A DNA stretch of 64,000 nt, from contig NW_025335505.1 in NCBI RefSeq assembly GCF_004798865.1, forward strand, positions 25,775,550 through 25,839,549, written 5' to 3'. The DNA comes from Varanus komodoensis. Lineage: Eukaryota; Chordata; Lepidosauria; Squamata; Varanidae. Shown here piece by piece: positions 1 through 10,900 of the stretch. A model generated the notes under the pieces. The model worked only from the letters and a program-made list of their open reading frames with translations. It was not told the origin of the DNA and made no database searches. Position 1 is the stretch's first letter. Every line of letters starts with the position of its first letter. The translations under genes were made by a program, and so were the position numbers.

Positions 1-310
1 TCTTGTAAAGAAGACTTCAAACCGTTAAAGAGATGACAGGACATGGCATTACCATTACCCTCCCCCTCCTCCACCCTAGCAGTCCTACATGTGTTTTTCC
101 AGCTGGAAATCGCTGGAGGTTTTCAAGAGCTGGGGGGGGGGGAGCGAAAGAGAAGCGAAAGCAGCGAACGATTTTTTAAAAGCCACTTACTTTGTATAAA
201 GTGTCAGTGGAGGAAAGGGAGGGGGTGCGGGCAGGGGAAAAGAGAGAGAGACAGAGAGACTCACAAGGTCTTGCCAGCTGATCGCAAGGGCTGCTTAGGC
301 TTTAAAAAAG

Positions 311-331
311 GTTTGTTTGTTTGTTTGTTTT
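311..331. repeat. Short (TTTG)n microsatellite
   Basis: Four to five units of GTTT in a row. No further role is visible. Confidence 0.8.
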
Positions 332-730
332 AATGTTTCTTCCCCATCGTAGTGATACGAATGCCTCCTCACCAACGGTGGAAGAAATGATGTCTGCGGT
401 ACAGAAGCTCGCTCCTCTCTTCTCCTGTATGTAAATGTGTAATAGAAGCCAAATATGGAGCAGTTGGCTGTCTCTGCATCAGCTCAAGGATCCTACCTCA
501 TGCAAAGGGGAGGAGTGGGGGTGGGGAGGAGAAGGAGGCAACACTTTGTCAGGCGGCCAAGAGAGCCACACAGATTATTGCATACGCACAACAGAGCCCG
601 GCCAGCCTTAACCCTTTCCAGAGTTCCATCTCAGCTCCCATGAAGGAATTTGGATTTTTGTTTTTATCACAAGATACCTTTGCGACTGTTCATCAGCACA
701 CCTCGCCCCGCATTAAACATACTCATGCAG

Positions 731-750
731 GCGCGCGCGGGCGCGCGCTC
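731..750. repeat. Alternating CG run
   Basis: Almost uninterrupted alternating G and C over 18 bases. Such runs can adopt Z-form DNA. It is unusual in a window otherwise poor in CpG. Confidence 0.75.
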
Positions 751-810
751 ACGCACGATTATGCCACCCTTATTTTGGTCGCAGATGTCAGGAAAATATA
801 TAATTTTTTC

Positions 811-875
811 AGGCTGCAATCCGGTACCCTGCTTGCTCGGGAGTAAGTCCCACTGAACTCAGTGAGACTAGTAGT
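811..875. repeat. Palindromic AAGTCCC-type interspersed repeat, partial
   Basis: Contains the core GTAAGTCCCACTGAACTCAG followed by an imperfect inverted copy. It is one arm plus the centre of a short palindromic repeat seen at least six times in this window (others near 942, 4561, 23802, 26836, 44791). The palindromic build suggests a MITE. I recognise the motif as common in squamate DNA but cannot name the family. Confidence 0.6.
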
Positions 876-941
876 CATTTATTAGTTGCACTGTAAAGGC
901 CTTTCTATAGTATACCAATCTGATTTTAAAAAAATATCTTA

Positions 942-1020
942 CAGCCTATTCTTACGCATATTTACTCAGAACTCGCACTGAACTCAGTAGGTCTTGCTCT
1001 TAATAAATGTGCATAAACTC
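942..1020. repeat. Palindromic AAGTCCC-type interspersed repeat
   Basis: Both arms can be followed: CGCATATTTACTCAGAA on the left and TTAATAAATGTGCATAA on the right, around the centre ACTGAACTCAGT. It is diverged from the copies near 26836 and 44791, so it is old. Confidence 0.6.
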
Positions 1021-1898
1021 TGTGTTTACTTGCTAGATTTGAGTGGCATACTGAGGCAGTTTCACTCTCTGAACATTTTAAGAGCAGAAGAACATATATG
1101 CACAGGAGGAAGCCTCTTTAGTTACTTAGGATGCGGCATCATTAATTGCTTCCTTAATGATATCCAATGCTTCTGACTATCCAGTGGGCCATGGTGAAGG
1201 AGGCGAATTTTACCCCTCCATCCTCCCACCAGGCATTTTTTGTGAAAGGAACGTTTTGCCCATTTCACAAAAGCTCTTCAGTGAGGGAGGAAAGGGGGCT
1301 GCAAGGTGTTCAGGACAATTCATATCATGGTCTCTCTAGTCTCCTCTGCTCCTTGTTCATCAAAGTACCCCCTTTTCTCTTTTCCAACCTGACTTTTTGG
1401 ACCTTTGAGAGCAGATGCTGCAGTTGCTTCCACACTGGCCACAAGGGGGTGCAGGAGAGGGAACAATCACCAGTTCCTCTTCCAAGCTCAGAGTGTTGTC
1501 TACAACTTCACAGGCAGGAGTTCCCAGTATCCTATGGCCCATCAGACAATGTCTAAAGGCCATAGGATTGCTTTCTCTGGATGTAATCCTATGCATATTT
1601 GAATAGGAAAAAGTCTACTTTACAAAAATAAATTCCCAGCATTCCCCAGTCAGCCATGGGGGATATTGGCTGGGGCAAATTATAAGTGGGATTTTTTCTG
1701 CATACAATTTCCCTTATTGTATTGATCTGGTAACTATAACTGAAATTGAGCATTAGCCAAGAAAAAAACAGAGATGAGAACCAGTTCCTAGCTATGAGCC
1801 AAGTGAATGATTGATTGGCATTTCATTTTCCAAAAACTGGCTTACTCTCCAAAGCCTGCCTCCTATGTAATAGAATTTCAAGCCATATAGTCATTATT
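1021..1898. other. Unassigned stretch
   Basis: No repeat family recognised, apart from a possible palindromic-repeat remnant near 1555-1605 (AATCCTATGCATATTTGAAT). The longest ORF (plus strand, 1167-1556, 129 codons) has no visible domain and overlaps ORFs of similar length in other frames, so I treat it as chance. Confidence 0.4.
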
Positions 1899-2010
1899 TC
1901 CTCACAGGGTTGTTTTTGTGAGTATGAAATGGAGCTATGCAAGCCACCTTGGATTCCTTACAAGAAGAAAAAAGGTAGGATATAACTGCAATATAATAAT
2001 AATAATTGTT
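1899..2010 (+). mobile_element. Sauria-type SINE, 3' part
   Basis: Starts in the CCTCACAGGGTTGTT motif and runs through AAGCCACCTTGGATTCC to a tail of GGATATAACTGCAATATAAT and AAT repeats. This is the tRNA-unrelated and tail part of the squamate SINE seen more completely at 4817-5052. The tRNA-like head is not recognisable. Confidence 0.65.
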
Positions 2011-2252
2011 GGAAGCAAAGATAACAAAAGTGAAGCGGTTATACTTTTCACACATCATGGGAAGGCAAGATTTCCTGGAGTAGACAATAACACTAGAGAA
2101 AGTTGAAGGCAGAAGAAAAGGAAGACCAAATATGAGACGGGTCAGTTCTGTACAGGAGTTTGCAAAAGCTGAGCAGGGCTGCCAAGGAGGAAACATTTTG
2201 GAGCACTCATTTATAAGGTCAGAGATTACTTGAAAGCAGGTAACAACAGTAA
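2011..2252 (+). mobile_element. RTE-type LINE 3' end
   Basis: Decayed translation follows the C-terminal end of an RTE-type ORF2: FSHIMGRQDFLE, then KVEGRRKGRPNMR, then EFAKAEQGCQGG, ending near AGGTAACAACAG. The same 3' end occurs at 27973-28252, so both belong to one RTE subfamily distinct from the BovB copies at 37.5 and 62.8 kb. The 5' part is missing. Confidence 0.65.
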
Positions 2253-4285
2253 TTATTTTTCAAGGATTGGCAACTTGATGTAGAGTTTAACAAAAGCTAG
2301 GAAGGGATTTTTGAGAAAACGCATGGTACAGTCCTATAGGATGAATAATCTTGGAGAAGTTATTGTCCAGTTATTTGGATCTAGTCATACATGCCCCTCT
2401 GTTCCTTCATAGCAGCTAGGCCAACAGCATCCACGAGGGAGCAATCCAATATATAAACTAGGGAATTTGCCTTGTGTGGATGGTCTTGCAGGGCCATTAT
2501 GACTTCAGAGAAAATCAAGCAACAGCATCAACAGGTACAGGGCAAATAGAATGGATGGAGATTGGAAGTTTAATGGGGTCAGAAGTTGAGGAATAAAATG
2601 ACTTCAGCTCAAGCTTCCTAACATGGCATTTGTAAATCCCTATCACAGTACCCTTTATCTCTCTTGCTGCTTCCCCATTTTTCTAGGAGGCCTGGTTCCA
2701 CTGTGAAGAAACATGCTTCCCAAGGCCAGCCCACCACCTTAATTTCTACATTGTAAGATCCCACATGGGCCTAGACACAGCCTGTGCAAATTAAGATCAT
2801 TGATGGCAGGACTTCTGGTTATTTTCCATAAGCACCTGGTAAGCTACCAGGGGACAGTGCAAGAGAGCGAGCGAGCGAGCTATGGAAAAAATGAATGTCA
2901 TGGCAAAGAGGGCCAAAGGCAATTTTCCCATCCTCTACTTATTCACGCAGCAAATGTTCACCCTGAAACCCCTTTCAGGAAGACTGGGTACCTTGGAGGA
3001 TCATCAAAGCAGGCTTTATGCAAAGAAGCACAAGAGCTGCACTAGAGATAACTGCAGTGGAGAAGGAGGGTAGGTTATGTGATTGTACAGGTAGCCTTTA
3101 AAAAAAAACATAGTTTCAGGGAAGCAAGCTGTTGGCCCACAGTGAGAAAAGCTCGAGCTAACTTACTTGGAAGCAGGACAGGTTGCATCAGGCAACCACT
3201 GGATTCAGCACAGACTATGCAAAAGTGTCCAATCATCCAGAGCATACAGCATGCAAAACATGGAGAACCGTAACCAGATAGGCATATGACAGTGTTTGAG
3301 GCTGAAGATGTGCTTGTGGCATACCAGATACAAAGCAACATTCCTCACTGAGTATGTGGGATTTATCAGAAACCAGACCATTTGAAGCATGGTTTAATGG
3401 TGCTCCAATCCACCCACAAAAACTGTACATCAACACTGATTGGCCCTTCTCAGGTTTGTCATAGGAAATGAAGAGAGACCAGTTGTGACAGAATCCAGCT
3501 GTTGCATCCTGTAAAAGGCCAAGGCTTGCAATGTATCCAGCATATACAGTGAAGGATCCAGGCTCAGTGAGTGGGTTCATGTAGAACACCAGAAAGTACA
3601 GATCAAAATGAAGAGCGTACTAGTTCTTCATGTAGGAATGAATAGCCACAAGGAAGGCCTCTCTGAAGGTGAACAGACATCATGAGTAGCCAGTGGTTTG
3701 AAGGGCCATCAATCACAGGAATGTCAACAGTGATGGACAGGTTTGGCCAAAATGGTTAGAGTTCAACAAACCATTCATTAACCATTTAACCACTGCATAC
3801 AGTAAACACTATGCAATTGTTAACAGGGCAATGAACAGTAGCAATAGCTGCCAGATGAAATTGAAGCAAAGAAAACACCAATCCTGTCCCATTTGCTTTT
3901 CCAGAGCAAAACCAGGAAACATAGAACTAGGGGACAAAATACCGCTTCAAGCCTGCTCTGCTTCACAAGCCTAAAGGAGTAAAGGTCCCATTTTCATAAC
4001 CTCCTTTGTCTAGGATTCAAAGTGGGGCTGGATCCTCCATTTGTCAGCTTGAGTTTGAAGCCTTTAGGATGGAGAATTTTCTCTCAAACACAAGAGAGAA
4101 AGCATGAGGTCTCTGATAGATGGTGATACTCACACCCACTATTTTGCTAATCCATATTTTGAGGGGGGTTTACCTTAATGCTTCTTAATGATCCTAATGA
4201 AGCTAAATAATTATTTGGAAATCATTGCATTTGAGAAGTCACCTTTTTGTTCAAAGATGACAAGAGGTATTCTGAATCTTAGAGC
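2253..4285. other. Unassigned stretch
   Basis: No repeat family recognised. It includes a short GAGC microsatellite (about 2867-2880). The longest ORF is on the minus strand, 3233-3589 (118 codons). It shows no domain I recognise, and ORFs of this length are expected by chance in 64 kb. It could be an old, unclassified repeat. Confidence 0.35.
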
Positions 4286-4286
4286 A

Positions 4287-4506
4287 TTAATTATTATTAT
4301 ATTGCATGTATAACTTTTCTTTTTCCCCTTGTGAAGAACTCAAGGTGGCTCACATAGTTCCATTTTATCTTCACCACAACAATCCTGTGAAGTAGGTTAG
4401 ACTGAGAGTCCATGAATGGACCAAAGTCACCCAGTGAACCTCACAGCTGAGTGGTGACTACACCTGGATCTCCCAAGTCTGTAGTCTAACCACCAAACCA
4501 GACTGA
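4287..4506 (-). mobile_element. Sauria-type SINE
   Basis: Read on the minus strand it starts with a tRNA-like head (GTCTGGTTTGGTGGTTAGAC), continues through CAGTCTAACCTACTTCACAG and GAGCCACCTTGAGTTC, and ends in an AATAAT-rich tail. The order matches the plus-strand copy at 4817-5052. It is diverged, hence old. Confidence 0.75.
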
Positions 4507-4560
4507 CTGCCATTGTGGCTGGAGGATTATGGACACATGAAAGAAAATTGTTCATCTTTG

Positions 4561-4602
4561 TTTAGAAATAAGTCCCAATGAATTCAGTAGTGTTTATGCA
4601 TC
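4561..4602. repeat. Palindromic AAGTCCC-type repeat, fragment
   Basis: AAATAAGTCCCAATGAATTC followed by AGTAGTGTTTATGCAT. One arm and the centre only. Confidence 0.5.
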
Positions 4603-4816
4603 ATTATTTCTTTATTTGGTATAAATAAATATATAACTTGGCAGTTATAGCCACCCCATAAATACATGTATAAATAAAAGATTCTATACAAATTTGTTTG
4701 TGTTGCCCTTTCTGCTCCCCAACACCTAAACAGAAATTTGGGGCAGGGGAACTTCACAGAATGTAGGGTTTTTCCCTGTGATAATAGCTATCTAAAAACA
4801 TCTCTAGCCCACAAAT

Positions 4817-5052
4817 GAGAGCCAGTGTGGTGTAGTGGTTAAGAGCATGGGACTGGCACTCAGGTGATCTGGGTTCTACTCCCTGCTCAGCCATGGAGCC
4901 AACTGCGTGTCTTTGGGCCAGTCACAGACTTTCAGCTCAACCTACCTCACAGGGTTGTTGTTGTGGTGAGGGCAAGAGAAGGAAAATGATTTAAGTCACT
5001 TAGAGTTCATTGTAAGAAAAAAGCAGGGTATACATCTAATAAATAAATAAAT
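4817..5052 (+). mobile_element. Sauria-type SINE, complete
   Basis: The head GAGCCAGTGTGGTGTAGTGG acts as the A-box side of a tRNA-like RNA polymerase III promoter, and GGGTTCTACTC (4871-4881) is a B-box-like sequence. Then come CTACCTCACAGGGTTGTTG and an AATAAATA tail at 5036-5052. The order is that of squamate Sauria SINEs, which use LINE enzymes in trans. It is the best-preserved of the six SINE pieces of this type here. Confidence 0.85.
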
Positions 5053-5124
5053 GCAACTTTGCATACCATTATAGGCCTCCTGCACAATACAGACTCTACC
5101 CCTTGTTCTTCCCAGAAACCATTT

Positions 5125-5215
5125 AGAATGGAATGGAATAGAAGTATAGCTAGAAAAGGCCTATATGGTCATTGAGTCCAAACCCCTGCCCTGCTTCCAC
5201 ATGTGGTCACCCACT
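5125..5215 (-). mobile_element. CR1 LINE 3' tail fragment
   Basis: GAATAGAAGTATAGCTAGAAAAGGCC followed by ATGGTCATTGAGTCCAAACCC is the reverse complement of the CR1 3' terminus, whose plus form (TCCAACTCTAC, TTCTATGATT) is clear at 50100-50135 and 50860-50896. Confidence 0.55.
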
Positions 5216-6750
5216 TGGCCACATTAGGGCTCTTTTCCAGCTCAGCAAAGGTGACTCAATATTCTAGCTCAATGTATAGTTACGCAGACAAGATTATGTA
5301 ACACACAATGTATGACCCCGTGTTGCATTGTGTGTTGCCTAGGATAGGCCACTATGATAAATAGTCCCAAACCTGCAAATAGAGTGGAAACCAACATTCC
5401 CCCAAAGAGGACACTGCTTTACATTTAAAAAACCCACCTGTATATGCTCATTTAGAAGTAAGAGATGCAAATTTAGAAATAATTGCTATAATTTGAATAG
5501 AAATATAGTACATTGCACCATAGTGAGAAAAATTGTGAGCAGGTGACCTGTGTGCCCCATCCAGGTGCTTGTCTAGGTGCTCTTATTGGACAATTTCAAG
5601 GCCCAGCTCTTCCTTCTGATGGTTTCTTATCATTATAATGAACTTGGGCTGATCAGCCTTTCAAACAAAGGATGCCTTCAAATACAAGCTGGTCCTTTGT
5701 AAAGTAGGACAGGTGGCCACCCTCTCTGCATCAGTCAGAGCTGATTAGATATAGATTAGATTTTGGGAATCTGACAGGCTTGAAAAGCAACATACAAATA
5801 ACCTTAATAACCACAACAAAAATTATTCACAGAAAGTAAATAAAACATACCATTATACACTTTTGTTTAGTATGTTGCAAAACCCCAAAGGGGAAAAGTT
5901 CGACTATCACTGACAACTGCTAACATTTTTATGACTTAGAATACTCGAGGAGGAAAACCGAAACAATGACAAATCAGCTGACCATCACTGGTAAAGTGTA
6001 GCATCTTGCCACTCCATCAAGTAGGATGCTTATTTCTAACACACATAATTCCTATCAGTGCTGACTGATAGAATGCTAACTTGTCTCCTGGAGGTCCAGC
6101 ACTTTCCATGCTACTGGTATTTCAGTTCAGAACTGAAGCAGGAAGCAGTACCCCAAAAGGAGGTACCCAGATCAACTGTCCCACTACCATTCTATAGCCC
6201 ATTAGAAGACTCCAAGATATAAGCTGACTTGCATGAACATGCCACACTGACCCCTCAGCCCACCCCCCACCCCTTTGCTGGATATGTGTGGAGTTTCTAG
6301 ACACCAGTGAGAAAACAATAATTGGAACCTTATACTAGGTAGGGAAAATGGATGTATTGTCTATACTTCCCAAGGATTCTGTTGTGCTACTTGAAGCTAC
6401 CCTGTGCCAACATGTGTTAGCTTCCTTATGTTAACTTTTGTGTTAGGAAAACATAGCTTAGAGGTCTGAGGCATGCAAGATGCTTAATACAAGGCTTAGC
6501 TGTCCTTTAATAAATCTGAGCTAATTCTCTTTGCCTTTATTGCAGCAAAAGTCTCAGTGACTTATCCAGGACATTGACAAAGATACAAGCTTAAGGTGCC
6601 AGGAGAAGAGCAGTTACTTGAAAAGGTGCATCAACTTAAGTTTGTGTATGTTCTGTTGCTGAAGCTATTTTTTTCTTCTGTGAATGATTAGCATTAAAAA
6701 AAATCATTTTGACACTGTAAATGCACACAAAGAAATGTCCAGAGTTACTC
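5216..6750. other. Unassigned stretch
   Basis: No repeat family or exon recognised. A short hairpin-forming sequence lies at 5299-5336 (AACACACAATGTA pairing with GCATTGTGTGTT). Confidence 0.35.
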
Positions 6751-6830
6751 CATGGAGTCCCCTGGGGTCCTGTTGTAAGCCACCCAGAAAAGCTTCAGCT
6801 ACTGGGCAATACAGAAAATAAAGTAAAATG
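6751..6830 (+). mobile_element. L2-type LINE 3' tail
   Basis: GTTGTAAGCCACCCAGAAAAGC followed by GGGCAATACAGAAAATAAAG resembles the conserved L2 3' end (a CCGCCCTGAG-like motif and then a GGCGGTATAAAAATAAA-like tail). It is compared with the clear copy at 41690-41758. Short and diverged. Confidence 0.45.
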
Positions 6831-8029
6831 TATCACCTACTATACATGTATCATACCTCTGTTTGTGACAATAGAAAAACAAAATATATTTTCAAATTTA
6901 AATGTGCTATCTTAATGGCAGATCACTGAATATGAATATTTTAACAATTACTTTCAATGGCCATTGAGTATTGCATTCTGAAGTAATTGATGATTGTGTG
7001 CTTTTCAGGTCTGCCATAAAAATAACATCAGTAGTCTCAGCACTGCCTCTAGTGGACAAGAGTAATCAATCACACATTGCTCTGTCGCTACAGAAATCTC
7101 ACAGCAGTGGTTTGGAGTCCAGCCAGCTACCTTTGGAATAGTTCTACTTGGGGCAATTCACACACCCACAACTTTATTTCAGGACACCACCCTTGAGCTC
7201 AGCTGTGGAAGGTTAGCCTGTCTATACTATCAACATTTGAGCACATTCTTTTGCAGTTTCCCTTTCCTACTTCAATCAAAGCAGGCTTTCTCAAAGGGTA
7301 GCGGTTCTCAGGAGATTCTGCTTACAGAATTGATGTCACAAAACCAAATATGTGCATTCAAGACACATTTGGGGGCAGTGGCAAGAGGATTTTCAGATTT
7401 TCCATCTGTTACAAGTAGAGCAATTCAGCCATTTTGAATCTATACATTCCTTTAATATTTATTATTTGTTTTGGTGAAAAATCCCATGTTTGTTTAAAAT
7501 AAAGTGTTTTTAAATAAAAATTATTTCAGAAAGAAAACAGAAATGACTTATTTACTACATGTTTGAGAGTGTCCATTGTTTTAGTTTTCCCCGTTTGATT
7601 ATTTTTATTGCAAAATATTGAAATGAAACTTATTTTTAAAGGGATCTGAATCCAAAACATCTTTCCTAAATATATGCAATCATGTACGCTTCTGAAGATT
7701 ATCACAACTGCAGAAGGCTTTGCTGTCAGTGCAAACTGCCACAATGCAAAGATCAAAGGCACCTGTTCCTATCTAACTTAAGCATGGCTGGGTCATGTTT
7801 CTGATTTTTATTTAAAGAATATATTTATAATTTTGTACTGGCAGCTGACATAGTTTTAAAGAAAAATGGCAGATTCTAGATGTTCCTGTTTTAATTTCTT
7901 ATGATATCTCTAGACAAGTTAATAGACCTATGTAACTACCAATGCCCACCTGTGGCAGCCATTTTATGTTTGTTAGGACGGTTCCTCAATCTGAAAGGAA
8001 ACAGAAAGCCAGTGTATGGTTGGAATATT
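6831..8029. other. Unassigned AT-rich stretch
   Basis: No element or exon recognised. ORFs are short and none shows a familiar motif. Confidence 0.35.
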
Positions 8030-8082
8030 CTCTCTCTCTCTCTCTCTCTCGCTCACACACACAAACACACACACACACACAG
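8030..8082. repeat. Compound (TC)n(CA)n microsatellite
   Basis: About eleven TC units, then CA units with one AAACA interruption. It abuts the foldback element that begins at 8091. Confidence 0.9.
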
Positions 8083-8090
8083 AGAATGAC

Positions 8091-8436
8091 CAGGTTTGTA
8101 CATAATGGTGGCAAATCATAGCTTATGTGTCCATGTGCTGCTGCCATTTTGAATATGCTACCATTGGCTTGTTCATAGGTTGCCCAAGTACATATAAACC
8201 TGGGCACTATGGGTTATTCATGGGTTAAACAATGCAAAATGAACTTACAAATAATTCTTAGGTTAACTTGATTGTTTAATCCACAAATAATACCCATAGC
8301 ATCCAGTTCTTTATGTCACAGAACAACCTATGATTAAGCCAGTTGGAGGCTGCATATTCAAAACATGAGTGGCAAGTTATCCAGCAGATCACTGACTAAT
8401 TAACCTATGATTTGCCAACATTACATGCAAACAGGC
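8091..8436. mobile_element. Foldback (long-palindrome) MITE-like element
   Basis: The whole 345 bp folds on itself. The left outer arm CAGGTTTGTACATAATGG and GCAAATCATA pairs with the right arm TATGATTTGC and CATTACATGCAAACAG. The inner part TTTTGAATATGC (8148-8159) pairs with GCATATTCAAAA (8352-8363), and ACTATGGGTTATT pairs with AATACCCATAGC. Arms meet near 8250-8270. It has no coding capacity. I could not see a convincing target-site duplication, so the family and exact ends are open. Confidence 0.7.
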
Positions 8437-9899
8437 TTCCCCTACCCCACATGAGTGTGAGTAGCCTACATGTATACCAGCCTGTCAAAGTTGGTTGAAA
8501 ATGGATCTCTGGATTCAGAATAATAGACGACGAACTCTGTGCCCAGTATGTCTTAATTACTGATTAGGACAAGAAATCCAGTGCCATAAAGACCCAAAGA
8601 TGAAATTTGTCGCAGTATAAGTTTGTTAAGAGTTTGTCTGGTTCTCTTCATTCCTACTTTCTATTTCTTTGACAATAACATTGACAAACACAGGTTATGA
8701 GAGTTTAGTTCAATATCAACTAGTGGTTTGAATTTTCTGGCAAGATAGACAGAACAGTTCTAAATTCTGTAGCATAAAGGAGTGACAGTCCTCCTAACAT
8801 TATGATAACCGATGTACTGATCAGTTGGACAGGAATTTGCAAGGCGGCTACAGGGACATTGCTCTTCAATACAGGGCTTTGAGAACAGATGAGCAGAACT
8901 GAGGCTGTTGCAATAGTCAAAGATCACTAAATGAGAATGGACTGGCTGGTTGCATCTAACATCCCAAGGAAATTTATGGAGTGGATTTAGCTGGCATCAA
9001 AAGTCCATCTTCTAGCTGTCATGGAGCAGACATTATCTATACCAGCTAGGCAACATGGTGCCTGCAGATGCCAGCACACACCTGGCACATTTTTCTTGGT
9101 ACCCACCAAATGCTCTACAATGTTTTTAAAAAATTGACACATTTTCTTACTGACAGCTGGGATTACTGTGACGTAGGTTGATGCTGGTGCTTCAAAAGTT
9201 GGGTTCAGTAGTTTAGCTGTGCTCAAACCTCACCTCTGTCCTATTTTTAATCTTTTGGGAAGATATGACTTGTAGTTTGTCATACCTTCCATGGCAGTTA
9301 TTTTGCAGTGGTGCATAACAATTTCTCAAAATGCTAACCCCTGATCTTGACATATTATCTTCCAGACTATGCAGACCCTAATTGCAATACATAAACAGTT
9401 TTAGTCACCCAGAAATTAAGGCCTACTGAAGAAAAAATGGGAATGAGATTTATTTTATTCCCCTTGACTTCCTAGCAGTTTCTAATGTCATTAACCATGA
9501 CAGTTTGTTTTGGTTTCATGATGCATTCTGTTCTTACTTTCATGGTAATTCCCAGAAAGTTTAATTGAAGGATTACTACTCCATTCCTTGGCTTATAGGA
9601 TTCCACCAGATTCTTTCTTATTCCCTCAGGGTTTTAACACCTATGCAAAGCCACTGAGAGAGATCATCTGGAGATATGAACATAAAATAACTCTAGGATA
9701 CAAATGATACCTACTTCAACTTCTTGTTATCAGAATCAGATGCTGCTACACATGTACTGAACTAGTGCCTTGATTTAATAATGGTTCAGTGATGGACAAT
9801 AATGGTTTGATGATGGACAATAAAGTGAGGTCCAATATTAATAAGAAAGACCTATCTTGCACAGCTCATTCTCATCTCTTCCAGGGATATGGTATTGAA
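8437..9899. other. Unassigned stretch
   Basis: No element recognised. A two-unit imperfect tandem repeat (period about 22 bp, motif AATAATGGTT and GATGGAC) lies at 9777-9824. Confidence 0.35.
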
Positions 9900-10640
9900 T
9901 AGATTTGGATGGAGTTGTACCCACTGAAGGGCTGAGATCAAAACTTGCAGGTGCTTTTCAACCCAGTCTATTTTTTAAGAGACCTTGATTACCTCTATAG
10001 AATGGACTGTCTTTATCTAGCTTTTGACTGTTTCTTCAGCTGTAACTTCTCCTGGATAGATATTCCCTGGACTACAGATACCCATGTTCTGGTAACATCC
10101 TGTCTGGATTACTGTAATGCATTATTTCAGAGGGTTGCCTCTGAAAACAATTTGGCAGCTCTTGTTAGTGTAGAATGTAACAGCCAGAATTTTGACAGGC
10201 ACAGCTTGTTCGGATCAAATCTTGCCAGTTTTAAAAGAACTTCACTGTCTGTTTATTCACTTCTGGACCCAATTCAAAGTATGGGTGCTCACTTTTGAAG
10301 ATTGAAATAGCTTTGGACTAAAATGCTTTAAGACTGCCTTCTTAAACCAACATGCCCAGATAGCATCACTGGGCTGATTGGTCTTCTCCAGAAACCACCT
10401 CCATTAGAGGTGAAGTTTGTTAAAACAAGAGGGTGGGTTGTTTTGTTTTTTGCAACAACAGCCCAGCTAAAGACAAATGTTCCAGGGAGGTATAGCTGGT
10501 GCTCACTTTGCCAAACCAGAACATTCACCCAAGCATTTCAAAACATTTATTCCCTAAAATATTTTAAACTTACTGACTTTAATGTTTTGCTGGTTGTTTT
10601 ATTTTTAAATACTGTTGTTTTACTTGGGGTAAAGCCCTGA
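9900..10640 (+). mobile_element. Decayed L2-type LINE, ORF2 C-terminal part
   Basis: The plus-strand ORF at 9945-10298 contains TSCLDYCNALF, the TSRLDYCNAL motif near the C-terminus of L2/CR1-group ORF2 proteins. Downstream text up to about 10640 ends in an AT-rich 3' region. The frame is broken several times and the copy is old. It lacks the endonuclease and the catalytic YADD part. Confidence 0.6.
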
Positions 10641-10835
10641 TAAAACACATGGATGTTAATGTTTCAAGTACAAACATATACCAGCATACTATAGAACCTC
10701 TGTCCTCCAAGGTAACATGGTTTAAATATCAATTTCTGAAGAGCAAGCGGAAGAATATTTAAGTCATACCCTGTTGTGAACTTCCCATTTTGGGAAGCAG
10801 GAAGTTGGTCTAGATAAGAGATGAACAAAAAGTAG

Positions 10836-10900
10836 ATCTCCAGAAGTTTTGGATTTCAACTCCCTGAAGGTCCTGCCAGCATTGTCAGTGGCCAGGAACT
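10836..10900. repeat. Palindromic CCAAAACATCTGG-type repeat, diverged
   Basis: CTCCAGAAGTTTTGGATTTC then AACTCCC, and further right GCCAGCATTGTCAGTGGCCAG. It matches the left half of the palindromic family seen whole at 47266-47402. Confidence 0.55.

Larger units (their letters stand above)
1..800. other. Unique-looking, CpG-elevated stretch at left edge
   Basis: No recognisable repeat or exon. It holds a purine-rich, G-rich stretch (about 130-260), a short TTTG microsatellite (311-331) and a CG run (731-750). CpG dinucleotides are visibly more frequent here than in the unique DNA that follows, where they are scarce. This would fit the shoulder of a CpG island or a 5' region of a gene lying to the left. 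The short ORFs here show no familiar domain and are probably chance. The link to a promoter is inference. Confidence 0.4.

Noticed and set aside
1167-1556. Plus-strand ORF of 129 codons
   Set aside because: Overlapping ORFs in other frames and on the other strand are of similar quality. No domain seen.
3233-3589. Minus-strand ORF of 118 codons, considered as a transposase remnant
   Set aside because: I tried to fit it to Harbinger-type and other transposase motifs and found no convincing match.
8030-8082. TC/CA array considered as a CRISPR-like or regulatory repeat
   Set aside because: It is a plain dinucleotide microsatellite without spacers.
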